A stretch of DNA of 64,000 nucleotides from assembly GCA_959347315.1 (NCBI GenBank), contig OY365814.1, forward strand, positions 377,001 to 441,000, in the 5' to 3' direction. The DNA is from Bimastos eiseni. Taxonomy: Eukaryota; Annelida; Clitellata; Crassiclitellata; Lumbricidae. Both the position numbers and the translations under genes were made by a program. The notes beneath the pieces were generated by a model, which had not been told where the DNA came from, made no database searches, and saw only the letters and a list, made by a program, of their open reading frames with translations. Of the stretch, positions 33,801-46,129 are shown in pieces. Each line of letters opens with the position of its first letter. Position 1 is the stretch's first letter.

Positions 33801-34252
33801 CAGGGCTGGATTAAGGCATAAGCCAACTAAGCCGCGGCTTTGGGCCCCGGACTGAGGAGGAGCCCCGCAATCCCCAAAAAATAAACCAGGAGCCTGTAAA
33901 CACGGAAATATATAAAAAAGCTGCACACAACGTACAGAGAACCACAATATTATTATTGGTCAAGAAAGGTTAGGTTCACTTAGCTGCAAATATTATGAGA
34001 AATACACAGTTTGAAAACATTTGTTATGATTTTGTTAGACACAGTTCGGGGAAAAATTCAACCGAAGAGTAAGTATTTCTTTTAAATTGTGCAATTTTCA
34101 GCTACTTGTATATCAAAATAAGTGATATTGTCAAAAGTTTGAAATTGTTAAATTGAAAATGTGTGTATCGTCTGGGCGATTCGTTTGTCAGCGACACAAG
34201 GGCCCACATCTTATGCTGGCTTAGGGCCCCATTGAGCCTTAATCCGGCCCTG
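33801..34252. mobile_element. hAT-like MITE (CAGGGCYGGATTAAGGC ends)
   Basis: The left end CAGGGCTGGATTAAGGC and the reversed right end CAGGGCCGGATTAAGGC differ at one base. Both ends continue into GGGCCCC-rich sequence. The flanks CACAGCGG and CATAATGG agree at only 5 of 8, so the copy is probably old. No open transposase. Confidence 0.6.
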
Positions 34253-34668
34253 CATAATGGCGTCGGCGATTTTTTTGACTTACTGCGGTCAGTGATTCTG
34301 CTTTACACTATTTATTCATTTCTATTGGGTTGATGGACAACACTGAAGTAGGCCTAACATAAGGCATAGTCTGCGTCAGAGCAATAAAGACAATAAACCA
34401 ACGCTTTACAGTGTTGGAACTTTGACCAAACTTGATAAGCAATTAACTATTTTAAGCAGTCACAAATTAACCGGCAGTATGTTCAATTGCGTTCTTAGGT
34501 AAGGTGTTGTTCTGCAACGAAGCAGGACGTCTTAGTGCAGATCTCTGATACAATAGGCCTATAGCCTATTGTGCAGATAGATCGATTAAGAGAATTTAGC
34601 TAAACTGGGAGCTGGAATGATGAAAAGAAGTATGCTTTAATAGAAGCGGGTTGGATTAGTTAAAATCT

Positions 34669-35380
34669 TGTTGAGAAATTGTCGCACTAGGGGACCCCCT
34701 CCCTTTCTAGTCGGTCTTGTTCCCACGGTCAGCGCTCCTCGGTTTCCCCGATCGTGCACCCTCCCACTCAAGCTTCGCTCCTTCCCCTCGCTTTTCTGTC
34801 GTCAGCTCTCTTCTCAATGCTCTCTCTTTCTCACGCTTTATCTGTTGGCACTGCTCTTGTTTGCTCTTTCCTCCCTCGCTTTCTGTCGTCAGCCTGCTCT
34901 TCGCCTGTCGGTGATGCCTTTGTGTGGCCGTTTTTGGTGGGAATTTGCTTCCTGAAATCTTCGCCAGGTGTTCTCTTTCCCACGGTGGAGGGCGGTTTCA
35001 GCGCTATAAAAGGGGGCCCGGTTTTAGTCGAAAAGAGAGTCCGAGGAAGACCGTCAGAAGGAGCAGTCAAAGCACGGCCTGATCGAACCGAAGAGAACAG
35101 TCTGATCTCCGCCAGCCGAGGGAACAGTTCGAATAAGTCCGACATAGCGACACGGGGTCTGCCGGTCAACAGTAGGCTACCAGAAAAAGAGTACGGCAGT
35201 GAGATTGTGAGGAGGTGGCCACTCGTTCGTTGAGAGGACGACCGGCCAGGGCGAGATTTGGCGTCTGTCAAGAAATACAGAAATATTGCAGAATTGTCGT
35301 GGTTAAGTCCTCTGCCGGACCGGAGAGGCCGAAATTCGCGCGTGACATCCTTGTAGTAGAGACCCCCAGATTTCGCCACA
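34669..35380 (+). mobile_element. Solo LTR of a Gypsy-like retrotransposon
   Basis: Begins TGTTGAGAAATTGTCGCAC and ends GATTTCGCCACA (TG...CA), with inverted similarity at the tips and a 4 bp duplication ATCT at 34665-34668 and 35381-35384. A TATAAAAG box at 35005 lies about 340 bp in, as expected for a promoter at the end of U3. The sequence is GC-richer than its surroundings. No internal gag or pol region and no second LTR are present. Confidence 0.65.
35005..35012 (+). promoter_or_regulatory. TATA box of the solo LTR
   Basis: GCGCTATAAAAGGGGG context, a strong TATA match within the LTR. Confidence 0.6.
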
Positions 35381-35654
35381 ATCTTTTCATTGATTCCACC
35401 TCCATTTAAACGGCATTATTTTTATCAATCCTGCTTCCATTTAAGCATAATTATTTGCATAAATTCAGCTTACATTTACGCATAATTGTTTGCTCAGAAA
35501 TCCAGCCTCCAGTTAAGCATAATTCCCTTCATAAATCCAGCTTCCATATAGGACTAGGCATGAAACATTTCACCAATCTGGCTTCCAGTTTAACAGTATT
35601 CTTTCCATTGATCCAGCTTTTAGGTAAACATGATTCTTTTCACCGATAACTCTT

Positions 35655-35765
35655 CTACTACCGACCTCGCGAGGCTTAACCTGATTTGCAGAGATCTGCA
35701 CCAAAATACCCTGCGCCAAAACGTCACACACCGGTCCTGCAATGCTTGGTTTTAGCATTGCGCTA
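35655..35765. repeat. Dispersed repeat with CTGCGCCAAAACGTCAC
   Basis: CTACTACCGACCTCGCGAGG then CTTAACCTGATTT and CCTGCGCCAAAACGTCAC are shared in order with 45420-45600. Confidence 0.55.
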
Positions 35766-35999
35766 TAGATGTCTGAGTTTTATGATGACGATGACAAAAT
35801 CGCGAATGCCCTGCACGTAGACATGGTTCACCAATTAAAATTTACGTCAAAAGGTTCACGACGATTGAGCATAATATTGGTTGGACTGATGATAGGCCTA
35901 ATTATATATCATGTAGGGTGACCCGATATAAGCGCGCAGTTCACACTTTTTAAATGATGGAAGTAAAATCGACGAAAAGCAGGGCGCATATGAATAAAC

Positions 36000-36410
36000 A
36001 GGATTGATGAAAAGAAATATACCCAAAAGGAAGCTGACATATTAAAACAGTTCTTCTTTAATTGGAAGTTGGATGAATGACATAAATATTGCTTTAATGG
36101 AAGCTAAATTAATTAAAACAATTTTTTTCATCAATCCCGCTTCCATTAAGGCACTTTCTTAACTCCAATTACGCTTCCATTTAGACACCCGCATTAATTT
36201 AGGTATAGTTCTTTTCATCACTTCTGCTTCCATTTAGGTACTTCAATTTCATCAATCCGCTTCCATTTAGGTAGGTCTATAGTTCTTTTCGTCAATTCCG
36301 CTTCCATTTAGGTACTTCAATTTCATCAATCCGCTTCCATTTAGGTACGCCTATAGTTCTTTTCGTCAATTCCGCTTCCATTTAGGTACTTCATTTTCAT
36401 CAGCCGTACT
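36000..36410. repeat. 35 bp satellite, inverted pair with a 74 bp higher-order unit
   Basis: Reverse units at 36000-36110. From 36239 two satellite variants alternate as a 74 bp composite (TACTTCAATTTCATCAATCC then GCTTCCATTTAGG ... CTATAGTTCTTTTCGTCAAT), repeated at 36313. Confidence 0.75.
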
Positions 36411-38630
36411 GAACGTTGGCTTGCGATATGTATAAAACACGTTCACGTGCGTACTTACTTACTTCCACTGCAAGAGGTGTATGTTGGTCCTTGGCTGCCT
36501 GCTGGAAGGTAAAATTAGATCAGAACCAATAAGTTCGTTGAACGCAGATGCTGCGCGCGAAACATCAAAATTTCAATGGCCGTATAATTATTCGTATTCA
36601 TTTGAACAGCCGTAAGTTTCTTTTGATATTTTATTTATCTCTTATCATCCATGTTTGGCATTCGTCGCAAAACTTTGTTCAGTGAGTTTATTGCAGTCTA
36701 CTCAGTTTATTGTTTAGCAGTAATAGCGAACAATACATGTAATGAAACCAAACAATATGGTTTCCCCCGAATGCTCCACAACTAGAGCGTTGAAAAATAA
36801 AACGATAATCCAGTGTGGACGCAGATGCACTCTAGTGAGGCTTACTTCAAGCCTTACTTGAGGTCAACAAAAATACCATTGACTGCAAGAAATGCAAACG
36901 ACTGAACGTCAAGTCTTTAACCAGACTTTTTTATTGACAACAAAAACAACTTTAAGTAAATGAAGTACCTAGTGCGCACCAATAAATTGTATCTCGAGAT
37001 CATTTGAGATGAAAACTTTTTCGTCTAGCCTACTTTCCGCTTATCATTAAAATAGCTCGTCATATTTGTGCTTTCGGCCAATTTAGATTTTAAGTTAAGT
37101 TTCAGAACTTTGATAAGTGTCTTATTCCTTAATTGCTACGGTTGCCTGTGCTTTGCAATATGTTGTGTTTTTATTTCAAGAGGCTACGACAACTGTAGTT
37201 GCAGCAGAAGAGATCGATAGATGAATATTCGCCGTCATCAGAAATGGTGCGTATTTTAGCTTTTATAACCCTGCCAGGGTACCTTTTATCGCCATTAAGC
37301 AGGAATTTTGGTTCGATAACCGACTGCTGAGCATAGTTGGGATGACTAAATATTTTTTGGCTCCAATGTATTGTAATAAAATGTAATGTAACATTTTATT
37401 GCCCTTCATGATGTGCTGGGAATGTCCTCCACATTTGCCAAGTGCTGTTATTTATTGTCAGAAGAATGCTCTGTGCAAATCACAGATTTGAGTAAGTCAT
37501 AAAGTTCATTCACATATAACTTTTGCCGGTTGGCTGAAGCCTTCCCTCAGTTTACTTTTTCACTTAATGTTTGTGACCTTGTTGGGATGATTGATCAAGA
37601 GCTCAGTCTTTCGCAGCACGTTAACTCGGTTAGGCGAAGCTGTTACTAATCAGCTTCATCAGTTGCATGTTGTTCTGCTTTCCCTCTCCCATGATGCTGC
37701 TGTAATCCTTGTTCGTGCCTTTGTCACCAGTATCAGAGGCGGCAACAAATTCGTGAGCCCTAGTTCCTCTCAGTAGGCTCTGGGACAGTGTGGACGATAA
37801 TCTAAAAGAAAGTCTTGTGGACGAAAGGAGGTAGTTTTGATGCACAGCAAGCAGGAATCAATGCACTGCAAAGTGTCACAGATGTGAATGATGGGGAGAG
37901 AGGTCTTTTGTAGTGACTTTCATCAGTCAGATGTCTTATTCTGATCTGCCATTAGATGTTTAGACTCTGTTGCAGTCACCCTAGACTTATCCGGTTAAAA
38001 CTATCGGTTCTGGTGAATGGTTTCATGTTGGTGTTGCACGTGACCTGGAATTGGTGCTTACCAATATGGACTTGAGTTTAATCCATGTGGTCTATTTAAA
38101 GATTAACATTGATGGTTTGCCATTATTCAGATTCTCAAATTGTTTGTTTTGGTCAATTTTAGGTGTAAAGCAATCACCATTGAAGACCCATTTGTTGTTT
38201 TATTATTTTGTAGCAAATCTAAATCCAATGTTTCTTTCTTGATTAACTCTGTGATGAGGTCAGAGGCTTAGCGGGCAATATTGTTGATGTGTGTGCAATG
38301 TGTGGGACCAAGATGGATGTTTTTGTGCTTAATTTCTTTTGGATATAAGTATGAACTTATCGTGGACAGAATTTGCCTGGTGATCAGACCTGTCGAGAGC
38401 AAAGTGGGGGCCCGGTAAAACTCATAGTTTTAAGTATGAATGAAAGTCTAATTGACAGTATGCTGCAATACACAGTACTAGAAAATGTTGCAATACTCCA
38501 AGCACTAAACTTACATCATACATGATACATCACTCACTTTTCAAAGTTTCATCGATTCATCACTATCAGTCAGCCTGCAACGGCTGAATAATAATGAATA
38601 TAAATATTTTTATATTTTTTGCGATTCCTT
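36411..38630. other. Intergenic, no recognised gene
   Basis: Over 2 kb without convincing coding sequence or element ends. Short frames in the 37.6-38.2 kb part lack any known motif. Confidence 0.4.
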
Positions 38631-38631
38631 A

Positions 38632-39420
38632 TTTTAAGGAAAAAAGCTAACTGAAAAATGAAAGCCTACAAACATCCAAGAACTGCGGTTGTTGAGACAG
38701 TTTTACTTGTGAAGTCTGCAAGGGATGAGTTCAGAGATGGGATATTTTATCCGATTATTGATTCCGTAGAAACTGGACTTAAAAAACATTTTGTTCCAGT
38801 GTCAAGTCTTTGCAAGAAATTTGAATTTTTGTGGAAGTTTCTCCAAGAAGATTATGACTAAAGGGTAATTAAATTTTGTGAAAACTTTTTGAAAGTTACT
38901 CTGCCGACACCTGCAAAGATTTAATAGACATGGTTGAATCCCCGTGTCGGATCAAAAGCCAGAGTGATAAAATCTAATATGTCATAGACCGATCCCTGTG
39001 GGAATCTGACAAGGTCGTTAAAAAGTATGCAACTTGTTTTTAAGTAACAGAGGGATAATAGAAGAACCAGCCGAAGAGCATTTCAGATCAACGGGCCCGA
39101 AGACTAATTAAAACGACTTTATCAAGAAAATATTGGCTCAAAAATTATTCAACCTTTTCAGTTGTTGAATAAACTGCATGAAATTTTTGCTGCAGAATCT
39201 CTTCCCCAATTTAATTGTTGCCATGAGGATTTTTTTCCTTCCAGCTTCCGGTGAAAGTGCAGAGAGAACATTCAGTGTATTAAAATCTATCAGAGGGCAA
39301 CAATGTGTCAAAGCAGAGTCAATGGATTGGCAACATTGGCCATTAAAGCAGAGTTTGCAAAAACTTTAAATTTTGATTCAGTTATTGATTTTTTTCCAAG
39401 CAAAAAGACCCCCTTATGAA
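38632..39420 (+). pseudogene. hAT transposase fragment (ZMYM-like type)
   Basis: One frame has ARDEFRDGIFYPIIDSVETG then LKKHFVPVSSLCKKFEFLWK. After several breaks, FPNLIVAMRIFFLPASGESA then ERTFSVLKSIRG is the hAT dimerisation region. It continues after a frameshift as RVNGLATLAIKAEFAKTLNF DSVIDFF and stops near 39418. Frameshifts and missing parts show it is inactive. It belongs to a different hAT lineage from the element at 26568-29408, being closer to those related to ZMYM-type host proteins. Confidence 0.65.
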
Positions 39421-39429
39421 TTAATTGAG

Positions 39430-40543
39430 GATATTAAAGTATAAATCTGGTTAATAAAACCAAATGTGATTTGTTAATACATTTTTTAATAATTACAGAA
39501 AAAGTTTACAAATAATCAAAGGGTGAGGCCCCTTATCTATTTTTTTTGGGGTAGTGGCCACTTACCTATTTAGTTCGGGGTGGGGGCCTGGGTCATTTAT
39601 CCCTCCACTTTCTCCCCTCTCAGTGAGCCTGCTGGTGATTCTATTAGTTCTTGTGCTAAGTTGAAAGTTTCCTTTACAATTTTAGTTCTTGTGCATTTTT
39701 CTTCAAAAATTTTGTGCTTTTGCATATTATTTGGGTGCAGACTGCTATTTCTAAATGGTGGATAATGACAGACACAATGGTTTCCAACTGGACAGTGTCG
39801 AGCACTAAACTTGTATGAGTCACCTTCTACAGGGAATTATGAAATTCAAATGATGAGCCCTCTTTAGATTCCTTGGCTACTTTGATTGACCTGAGCAGAT
39901 ATAATGGCTAGTGATGCACTGAGTTTGAATTTCTTGCGGAGTACTGAGTTTTATGAGTCAAATTTTGCCGAGTCCGAGTGTAGAATATTTTTGAGAAGTT
40001 CCTTTCCATTTTAATTTTGCAGTTTATACGACTTTTATGAATTTTTTAATTTTGTCTTAGTTGACACTAAGAAGAATTAACTATTAAGTACTAATAGTAG
40101 CAGAATTTGTTTTTTTGTTAAGTCGATTTGTCAGTTTGTAAATGGAAATAGTTTATAAATAGAAATAGACGATCGACCTAACTAAAGACACAAAGTAGTT
40201 TTTGCGTCTTTAGTTAGGTCTATCGTCACTTTGCAAATTATAAATCAAATTTTTTCACACAAAAATTGGAGCGATTAAAACTCAGACTCAATATTGGTCC
40301 AAGTTTATGCTGAGTGCTCTGAAACTAGCGCAGAGTTCCGAGTAGGGTTTCAGTTCATCCCTGATACGCTCGAAATGGCTTGAGAGATGTCCGAGTGCTA
40401 TGGCTGTAACGACCCACAAGGGGATGCCAGCAGTTGAGCTTCATTTAGCTGTTGCCTTGCTTTTTCTCATAGCAACTGAGCATAGTGTGGTGTTGTGTTG
40501 TCTGTCTATCCTCTATGTTACTTGTTGGTTGAAATGAATATGC
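39430..40543. other. Intergenic, no recognised gene
   Basis: Includes GGGGTGGGGGCCTGGGTCAT at about 39577, probably the far edge of the hAT fragment, and otherwise AT-rich sequence. Confidence 0.4.
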
Positions 40544-41155
40544 TGTTATGGGTTCCTGCCTATTGGGAACAGAAAAGCGTCTAGGGTATGAACAATATTT
40601 ATTTAAACACAATAAAGACAAGAAACCATACAAACATGAAACGAAGACGTGGAATCAGTCCAGCGTGACTTCGAGGTGGAGCGGACCGCTACCGACCTGT
40701 AGAAAACGTTCAACGACCACCAAGGTTGGACTGAGGCGTCTAGGGTATGAACAATATTTATTTAAACACAATAAAGACAAGAAACCATACAAACATGAAA
40801 CGAAGACGTGGAACCAGTCCAGCGTGACTTCGAGGTGGAGCGGACCGCTACCGACCTGTAGAAAACGTTCAACGACCACCAAGGTTGGACTGAGGCGTCA
40901 CAGAACACCGAGGTCGTGAACAAAAAGTAAAACTGAGAGTGGCTTCGCGATAAACAGCAACAAGCTGACTCAAGCCGAAAATAGTCAGAAACTCTACACA
41001 CCTTTGGGCCTCATCTCTTTTATAGACCACGGAAGGCCGGCACACCTTTCTCTGTAGACACGAGACCCAGAGAGAAGGGTACAAAGAGAGGAACCCCTAC
41101 GGTGACAGAACGATAGGAAGATAAGTTACAGGAGCTATTTAGGCAACCTGTAACA
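40544..41155 (-). mobile_element. Solo LTR with an internal 159 bp tandem duplication
   Basis: Read on the reverse strand it starts TGTTACAGGTTGCC and ends GGAACCCATAACA, with matching TGTTA tips. A TATAAAAG box (41017-41024 on this strand) lies about 135 bp in. Two AATAAA signals follow (TTTATT at 40598 and 40757). The duplication 40577-40735 / 40736-40894 is 159 bp with a single difference, and it copies the poly(A) signal. A target duplication is not clear, so the outer limits are approximate. Confidence 0.55.
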
Positions 41156-42880
41156 ATACATGCTAGAGCTCGCCAGTTATCTAAGCATTATTTTATAAAG
41201 ATGAACTTGCTTAGACTTGTATGCAGAAATGAAATGCATGCGTTAATGCTTTTTAAATCTAGGTACTATCATTCATTCATATTTACATGCATATGTACGA
41301 GCATGAACTTTTTTCTGTTTTATGCTCTACACAAGCTTTTTGGTGACATCAGACATGCATTTCACCGAGACCACTTCGGGTGTCATGAAAGCGCTGTTAA
41401 CGAATCGTCTGGCCTTGCAGTTAACCTGGATTGGAAGCCGTGACAAGCAGAGTTTCTTGGACTTGAAAGTTTGGATTATTTCAAGTTATTATTATCAAAC
41501 ATTTTTAATGATGATTCTACGTACCAGAGCTTTTCATATTGTGGAAAGCATATAATGAGTGTAGCAATTCTATTTTTTTTTACAATTGATCGTTCTGCTA
41601 TACAGTTTGAAGGTATTTTTATTGCTGTGATTACTTTGTTTGATGATTATAAAAATGTGCTTTAGGCCTACGCATTCTGGACATCTGTTTTTTTCAAGAA
41701 GGGAACAAAGCCTTGTGACGTCATATTTCGGAGTTATGACTTGAGGAGGGGGCAAAAATTCATACATTATTGCGTGACGTAATTTATGAACTTCTCTAAT
41801 TTATTTTACATTTCTCATATAAGCCTATATCTAAAGGCTACCTATGCATGACTGTTATAGACAGTCTTTAAAAATTATTTTTCTTGACTTAACTGTCGCA
41901 AATTGATCATATATAACGGTAACAAATTATTTTCTTCAATGTTTCTCGTTCGATGCTAAGAATAGCAAGATCGCTGAAAAAATTAGCTTAAATTTCTTGA
42001 AGGACCGCTTACAGCCTGCAAAATTTTTAAACAGCAATTGTTAGACGAATTTGCAGTGAAATGAGGAGATTTGGAAACACGTCATGAGTATTATGTCGCC
42101 CCTCACCAAAATGAAGCTTGACAACCTGTTCGTAATGAGGAAATTGGGAGGTGAATTCAATCTTGCTAAATTGGTTGGGATAAATTAGTTACATTCAAAA
42201 TAATATAAAAAAGTGGCCCTCAGTTTCTCCCCTTCCAACTTGACGTCCGGAGACACATGTCCCTTTATCCATCCCATAGTTACGCCTCTATGAGTAATTA
42301 TAATAATCTAATAAATTCTTAACCAAAAGTTCTTCTCAGCCCAGAATACTGCAGAGTACAGCAAAAATCTATTCGCTAGGTGGCAAGACATCTTACTAGC
42401 AACACTGTCTTGCCTGTCTTGTCAATGAAGCACTATGACCGTTCGCCATTTTTTTGATGACCACGATATGGACCAGAGTTTGAGGTAATTTAACTTTAAT
42501 GCCAAATCTGATTAAATTTAATAACTCTGTGCATTTAATTTACTTATAATTGTATTTAGTTCGAATTACATATTTAATTTCTGGCTTACTTATAGTAGCC
42601 AGGACTGAAACTTACGCATAATATTTTAGGCGTGGCTTGAATGCGGACACAGATTACATATCTTAATGAGAACGCAAGCAATTGTAGTACAATGATAGCA
42701 CGCGCACAGTAAGGGTCGATTGAGGTCAGCTTAAGCATCATAGCTTCTTAAGCTATATTACTGGTTGAGCTGCTAACATTGGAAGCAACCCGAATCGCCG
42801 AAAGCGCTGAAATGGCCAAAAAGCCCGATTCCCCGAAAACAGCAATGTACTATTGAAAAACGCCGAACTGTCTCGAAACA
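41156..42880. other. Intergenic, no recognised gene
   Basis: AT-rich. One TAGGCCTA at 41663. No motif seen. Confidence 0.4.
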
Positions 42881-42884
42881 GCGC

Positions 42885-43375
42885 TATTCATTGATCAATC
42901 CAGCTTCTACGTGAATTCTTTTAATCAATCCGTCTTCTATTTGAGCAGAATTCTTTTCATCAATGCAATTTCGTTTTTGGGGATACGGCGGAAATCATTT
43001 TCGGGTTTCGGCGAATCGCTACGCACCCCTAACATTAATGGTTCATTTTGGCTTTTGATTCCCATCGACAATCTGTAGACGCAAGTTGGACAGTCATTTC
43101 GACGACCATAAGATCCCTAGGTGTCGGGGTTCAATATAGGATTAATTTAAGTGATTTGTCATACGTCGTTTTTTATAACCGATTAGTGAATGTGCGGTAA
43201 AACTGAAGACTTAAAGCCTGTATATGTGAACAATATGGCCGCCCCGAATTGGCTGAAAATAGAGTGCACCGAATGACATGACCAAGCTTGAATTTTACCC
43301 ATGATTCTTTTAATCCATCCAGCTTCTAATTAGGCATGATTATTTTCATCAATCTAGCTGGCATTATGCGGCATT
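42885..43375 (+). repeat. 35 bp satellite units with flanking CCGAAAAC-rich repeat
   Basis: Forward units at 42890-42970 and 43305-43375. The preceding AACCCGAATCGCCGAAAGCG then CCGATTCCCCGAAAAC resembles 31137-31180 (AACCCGAATCATCGAAACC, AATCCCCGAAAACGC). Confidence 0.5.
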
Positions 43376-43734
43376 CATTATGAGATATAAAATATGGGAG
43401 TAAATCCGGACCTGTACCAGCGTGCATATGTACGCATTATAAAGTATCGGGGTAATCTTAGGCTTTAGCGTAATTATTTATTGCCAAGTTGGCAATAAGG
43501 TTCTAGGTTTCTTAGGTGTTAGCATATTTAATTATTTCTTGTTTGAGAAATAGTTTTTAAACACGATCAATTTGTTGATGCATATAATACCGTTCAAATA
43601 AATATAACCATTACCAAATGTTTTTATTGGTCTTTAAAGTTAATGAATGTAGTAATTGCATCACAAACAAGAAAACGAAGTGCAGTGCAGTAAAACATAA
43701 AAGCTTTACAAAATTATGTAAGAGACAGATCAAT

Positions 43735-44665
43735 TATTCCGGTTTCTTCCTAAAAATTTTTAGGAATTATTGTAGATCAGCACTTATCGTCGACTGATCA
43801 CATATCTGAATATCACTGAAAATTGTTAAAAGCGTCGGAATAGTTTCAAGAATATCTAAGGTGCTTCCAGCCAAGGCTCGCTCAACTCTTTATTATGCTC
43901 TTATTTATCCCTATTTAACATATGGAAATATAATTTGGGTCTCAGCATACAAATCCAATTTACACAAAGAATTAAATATTTTGCAGAAAAAAACAATCAG
44001 ATTTGTAGCAAACAAGTCATATGGTGCACACACAGGACTTGAATTCTAAAATAGAAAAGTACTAAAAATAGAGCAGATTTGGAAGCTGCAGATTGGAATC
44101 TTCAGGTACTAATATTCCCCCCACATCTTATTACCCCGCATATTTCTAGAATATTTTCCTCCTAACCTGAGTATCCATTATCATTTATCGAGGGGCATCC
44201 CTACTCTCTATACCCCTTATGCGAGGACAAACATTAGGCTCTCCTCTATAAAATGCACAGGACCTAGGATTTGGAATGCCATGCTACACTGGATGAACAG
44301 GGATGAGAGATTAAGTCTTAAGTTAAAGTTACTCTACTATATAGGCGTGTGGTTGGTGTTGTTGCAACTTGCTACTATCATGTTATGAATTAATAGCTGT
44401 GACTATGATAGCTATGTTATCAATTAAGTTTTCAGTTGATATTATGCAAAGAAATGTTATGTTGTACAATCTTATAATAGTTCGAAAACGATAATTGGTG
44501 CTATTGTTCATTGTTACCTTGAACCTCCCCAGGTGACCCTAACCAGCGGGATCTTCCGATCCCTAATTGGGTCCAATAGCAATAGTTGTAAGATTTGTAT
44601 AATTGTCATTCTTGTTCTGTTATATGGGATCACCAAATAAACTTTGACTGATTGATTGAATAAGA
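43735..44665 (+). pseudogene. 5'-truncated LINE with (TTGA)n tail
   Basis: Frames with breaks give LGIIVDQHLSSTDHISEYH, then STLYYALIYPYLTYGNIIWV and a KSNLHKELNILQKKTIRFVA stretch, and later a RLSSIKCTGPRIWN end. This is the post-reverse-transcriptase region of a CR1/L2-like LINE. The 3' end, ACCAAATAAACTTTGACTGA TTGATTGA, is a typical tail of such elements. Stops at about 43822 and 44047 and shifts show it is inactive. Confidence 0.75.
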
Positions 44666-44754
44666 AAAAAAGAATGAACAACCATAAGGGACCCAAGGGA
44701 TTCTGCTAGCTGAGCCTAACTTTACACAGCAAAGTTTAAAAAAAGCAGGTCGAA

Positions 44755-45603
44755 GCAGGACGTTTCTGGCGCGACTGTTTTGGTGCAGCCGTTTTTTGCA
44801 GGACGTTTTGATGCAGTGCCGGTTTGGCGCATGACGTTTTGGCACAGGATGTTTTGGCGCAGATATCTTGTACAATATATAATGTAACACGAAGCATGAT
44901 CGATGATAATAATTATGCTAAACTGGGAACTAGAAGGATGAAAAGAATCATGCTTAAATAGAAGTGGGATGGCTATGAGAATTCTACTCATCATGGAACC
45001 CTTTTAGTCACTATCTTTTTATCAATCTTGCTTCCAAGTAAAACGCATTATTTTTTCATCAATCCAGCTTCCATTTAAGGGTGATTATTTTCACATATCA
45101 GTCTTCCATTGAAGCATGATTATTTTCATCAATCCAGCTTCAATTTAAGCATGATTATTTTCATAAATCCAGCTTCCATTTAAGCATGATTATTATCATC
45201 AATCCAGCTTCCATCTAAGCGTGATCATTTTTCTCAATCCAGCTTCCATCTAAGCGTGATCATTTTCCTCAATCCATCTTCCATTTTAGCATGATTACTA
45301 TTATTAATAATCCAGCTTTAATTTAAGCAAGACTATTTTTGTCAATTCAGCTTCCAGTTTTACATTATCCTTTTCATTGATCCAGCTTCTAGTTAAACAT
45401 GATTCTTTTCTCCGATGCCTCTTTTACTACTGACGCTTCCGAGGCTTGACCTGATTTTCCATGTGGAACAATGTACGAAACTAAAGTGTAGATTGACATA
45501 TAATATATTTATTTAATACATAATATACAATATTATTGTATCAGAGATTGATCTGCTCAAAAACGTCCTGTGCCAAAACGTCACGTACCGCAGCAGGTCA
45601 ACA
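44755..45603. repeat. Inverted repeat pair with GTTTTGGCGCAGGA units, enclosing satellite
   Basis: The left arm 44755-44880 repeats GACGTTTTGGCRCA-type units about six times, ending GCGCAGATATCTTGTACAA. The right arm 45535-45603 is its inverse (ATCTGCTCAAAAACGTCCTG TGCCAAAACGTCAC). Between them lie the satellite blocks 44915-45425. A third copy is at 35655-35765. Confidence 0.6.
44915..45425. repeat. 35 bp satellite, reverse (44915-44990) then forward (45005-45425)
   Basis: The forward part has about eleven units close to CAATCCAGCTTCCATTTAAG CATGATTATTTTCAT, period 34-35 bp. Confidence 0.85.
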
Positions 45604-46129
45604 AAATATAGGAGTTTTAATATCTTAACTAGTTAACTAGGTTGCTGCATGCACACAAATCCATAAATAGCAGTAATGACTATTTAGTGTCAATGATTAA
45701 GGAGACTAAATTTACCCAGTTAAAGCTGCAAATAGATGTTCTTTGAGTTTTTTCTTAAACATACTAAAATTGTGGGATTGTCTTATTCCATTCACTGTGA
45801 CCCACATATCTAATGGAAAATAAATGAGTGTTCGTTCTAAAAAAAATGGTCTATATTTACCTAAAAATGAAAATGGAAGCTGGATAGATGAAAATTGTGT
45901 CCAATGGGCAATTAATTGTTCATCCTTCAGTCTTATAGTATTTAGAATTAATTACGCTAAAGCCTTGTAAGACAAAATAGAAGAATTAATTTTGCTATCA
46001 GGGTAAACATTAAGACTAGAAGCTTGTGCATGTAGACATTATGGTCTCCTCCAAATGTGCTAATATAGAGCGTGCTAACGACACAACTCACAATGCGACA
46101 CAGTCAACAAGTAAGTAAGCTTTAGTTTC

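Larger units (their letters stand above)
34605..35650. repeat. 35 bp satellite, inverted pair split by a solo LTR
   Basis: Reverse units at 34605-34664 (GAAGCGGGTTGGATTAGTTA) and forward units at 35385-35650 (TTTCATTGATTCCACCTCCA, AATCCAGCCTCCAGTTAAGC). The solo LTR sits exactly in the spacer between them. Confidence 0.7.

Noticed and set aside
34717..35379. Frames of 95, 159 and 182 codons on both strands
   Set aside because: They lie within a GC-rich solo LTR and have no gag or pol motif.
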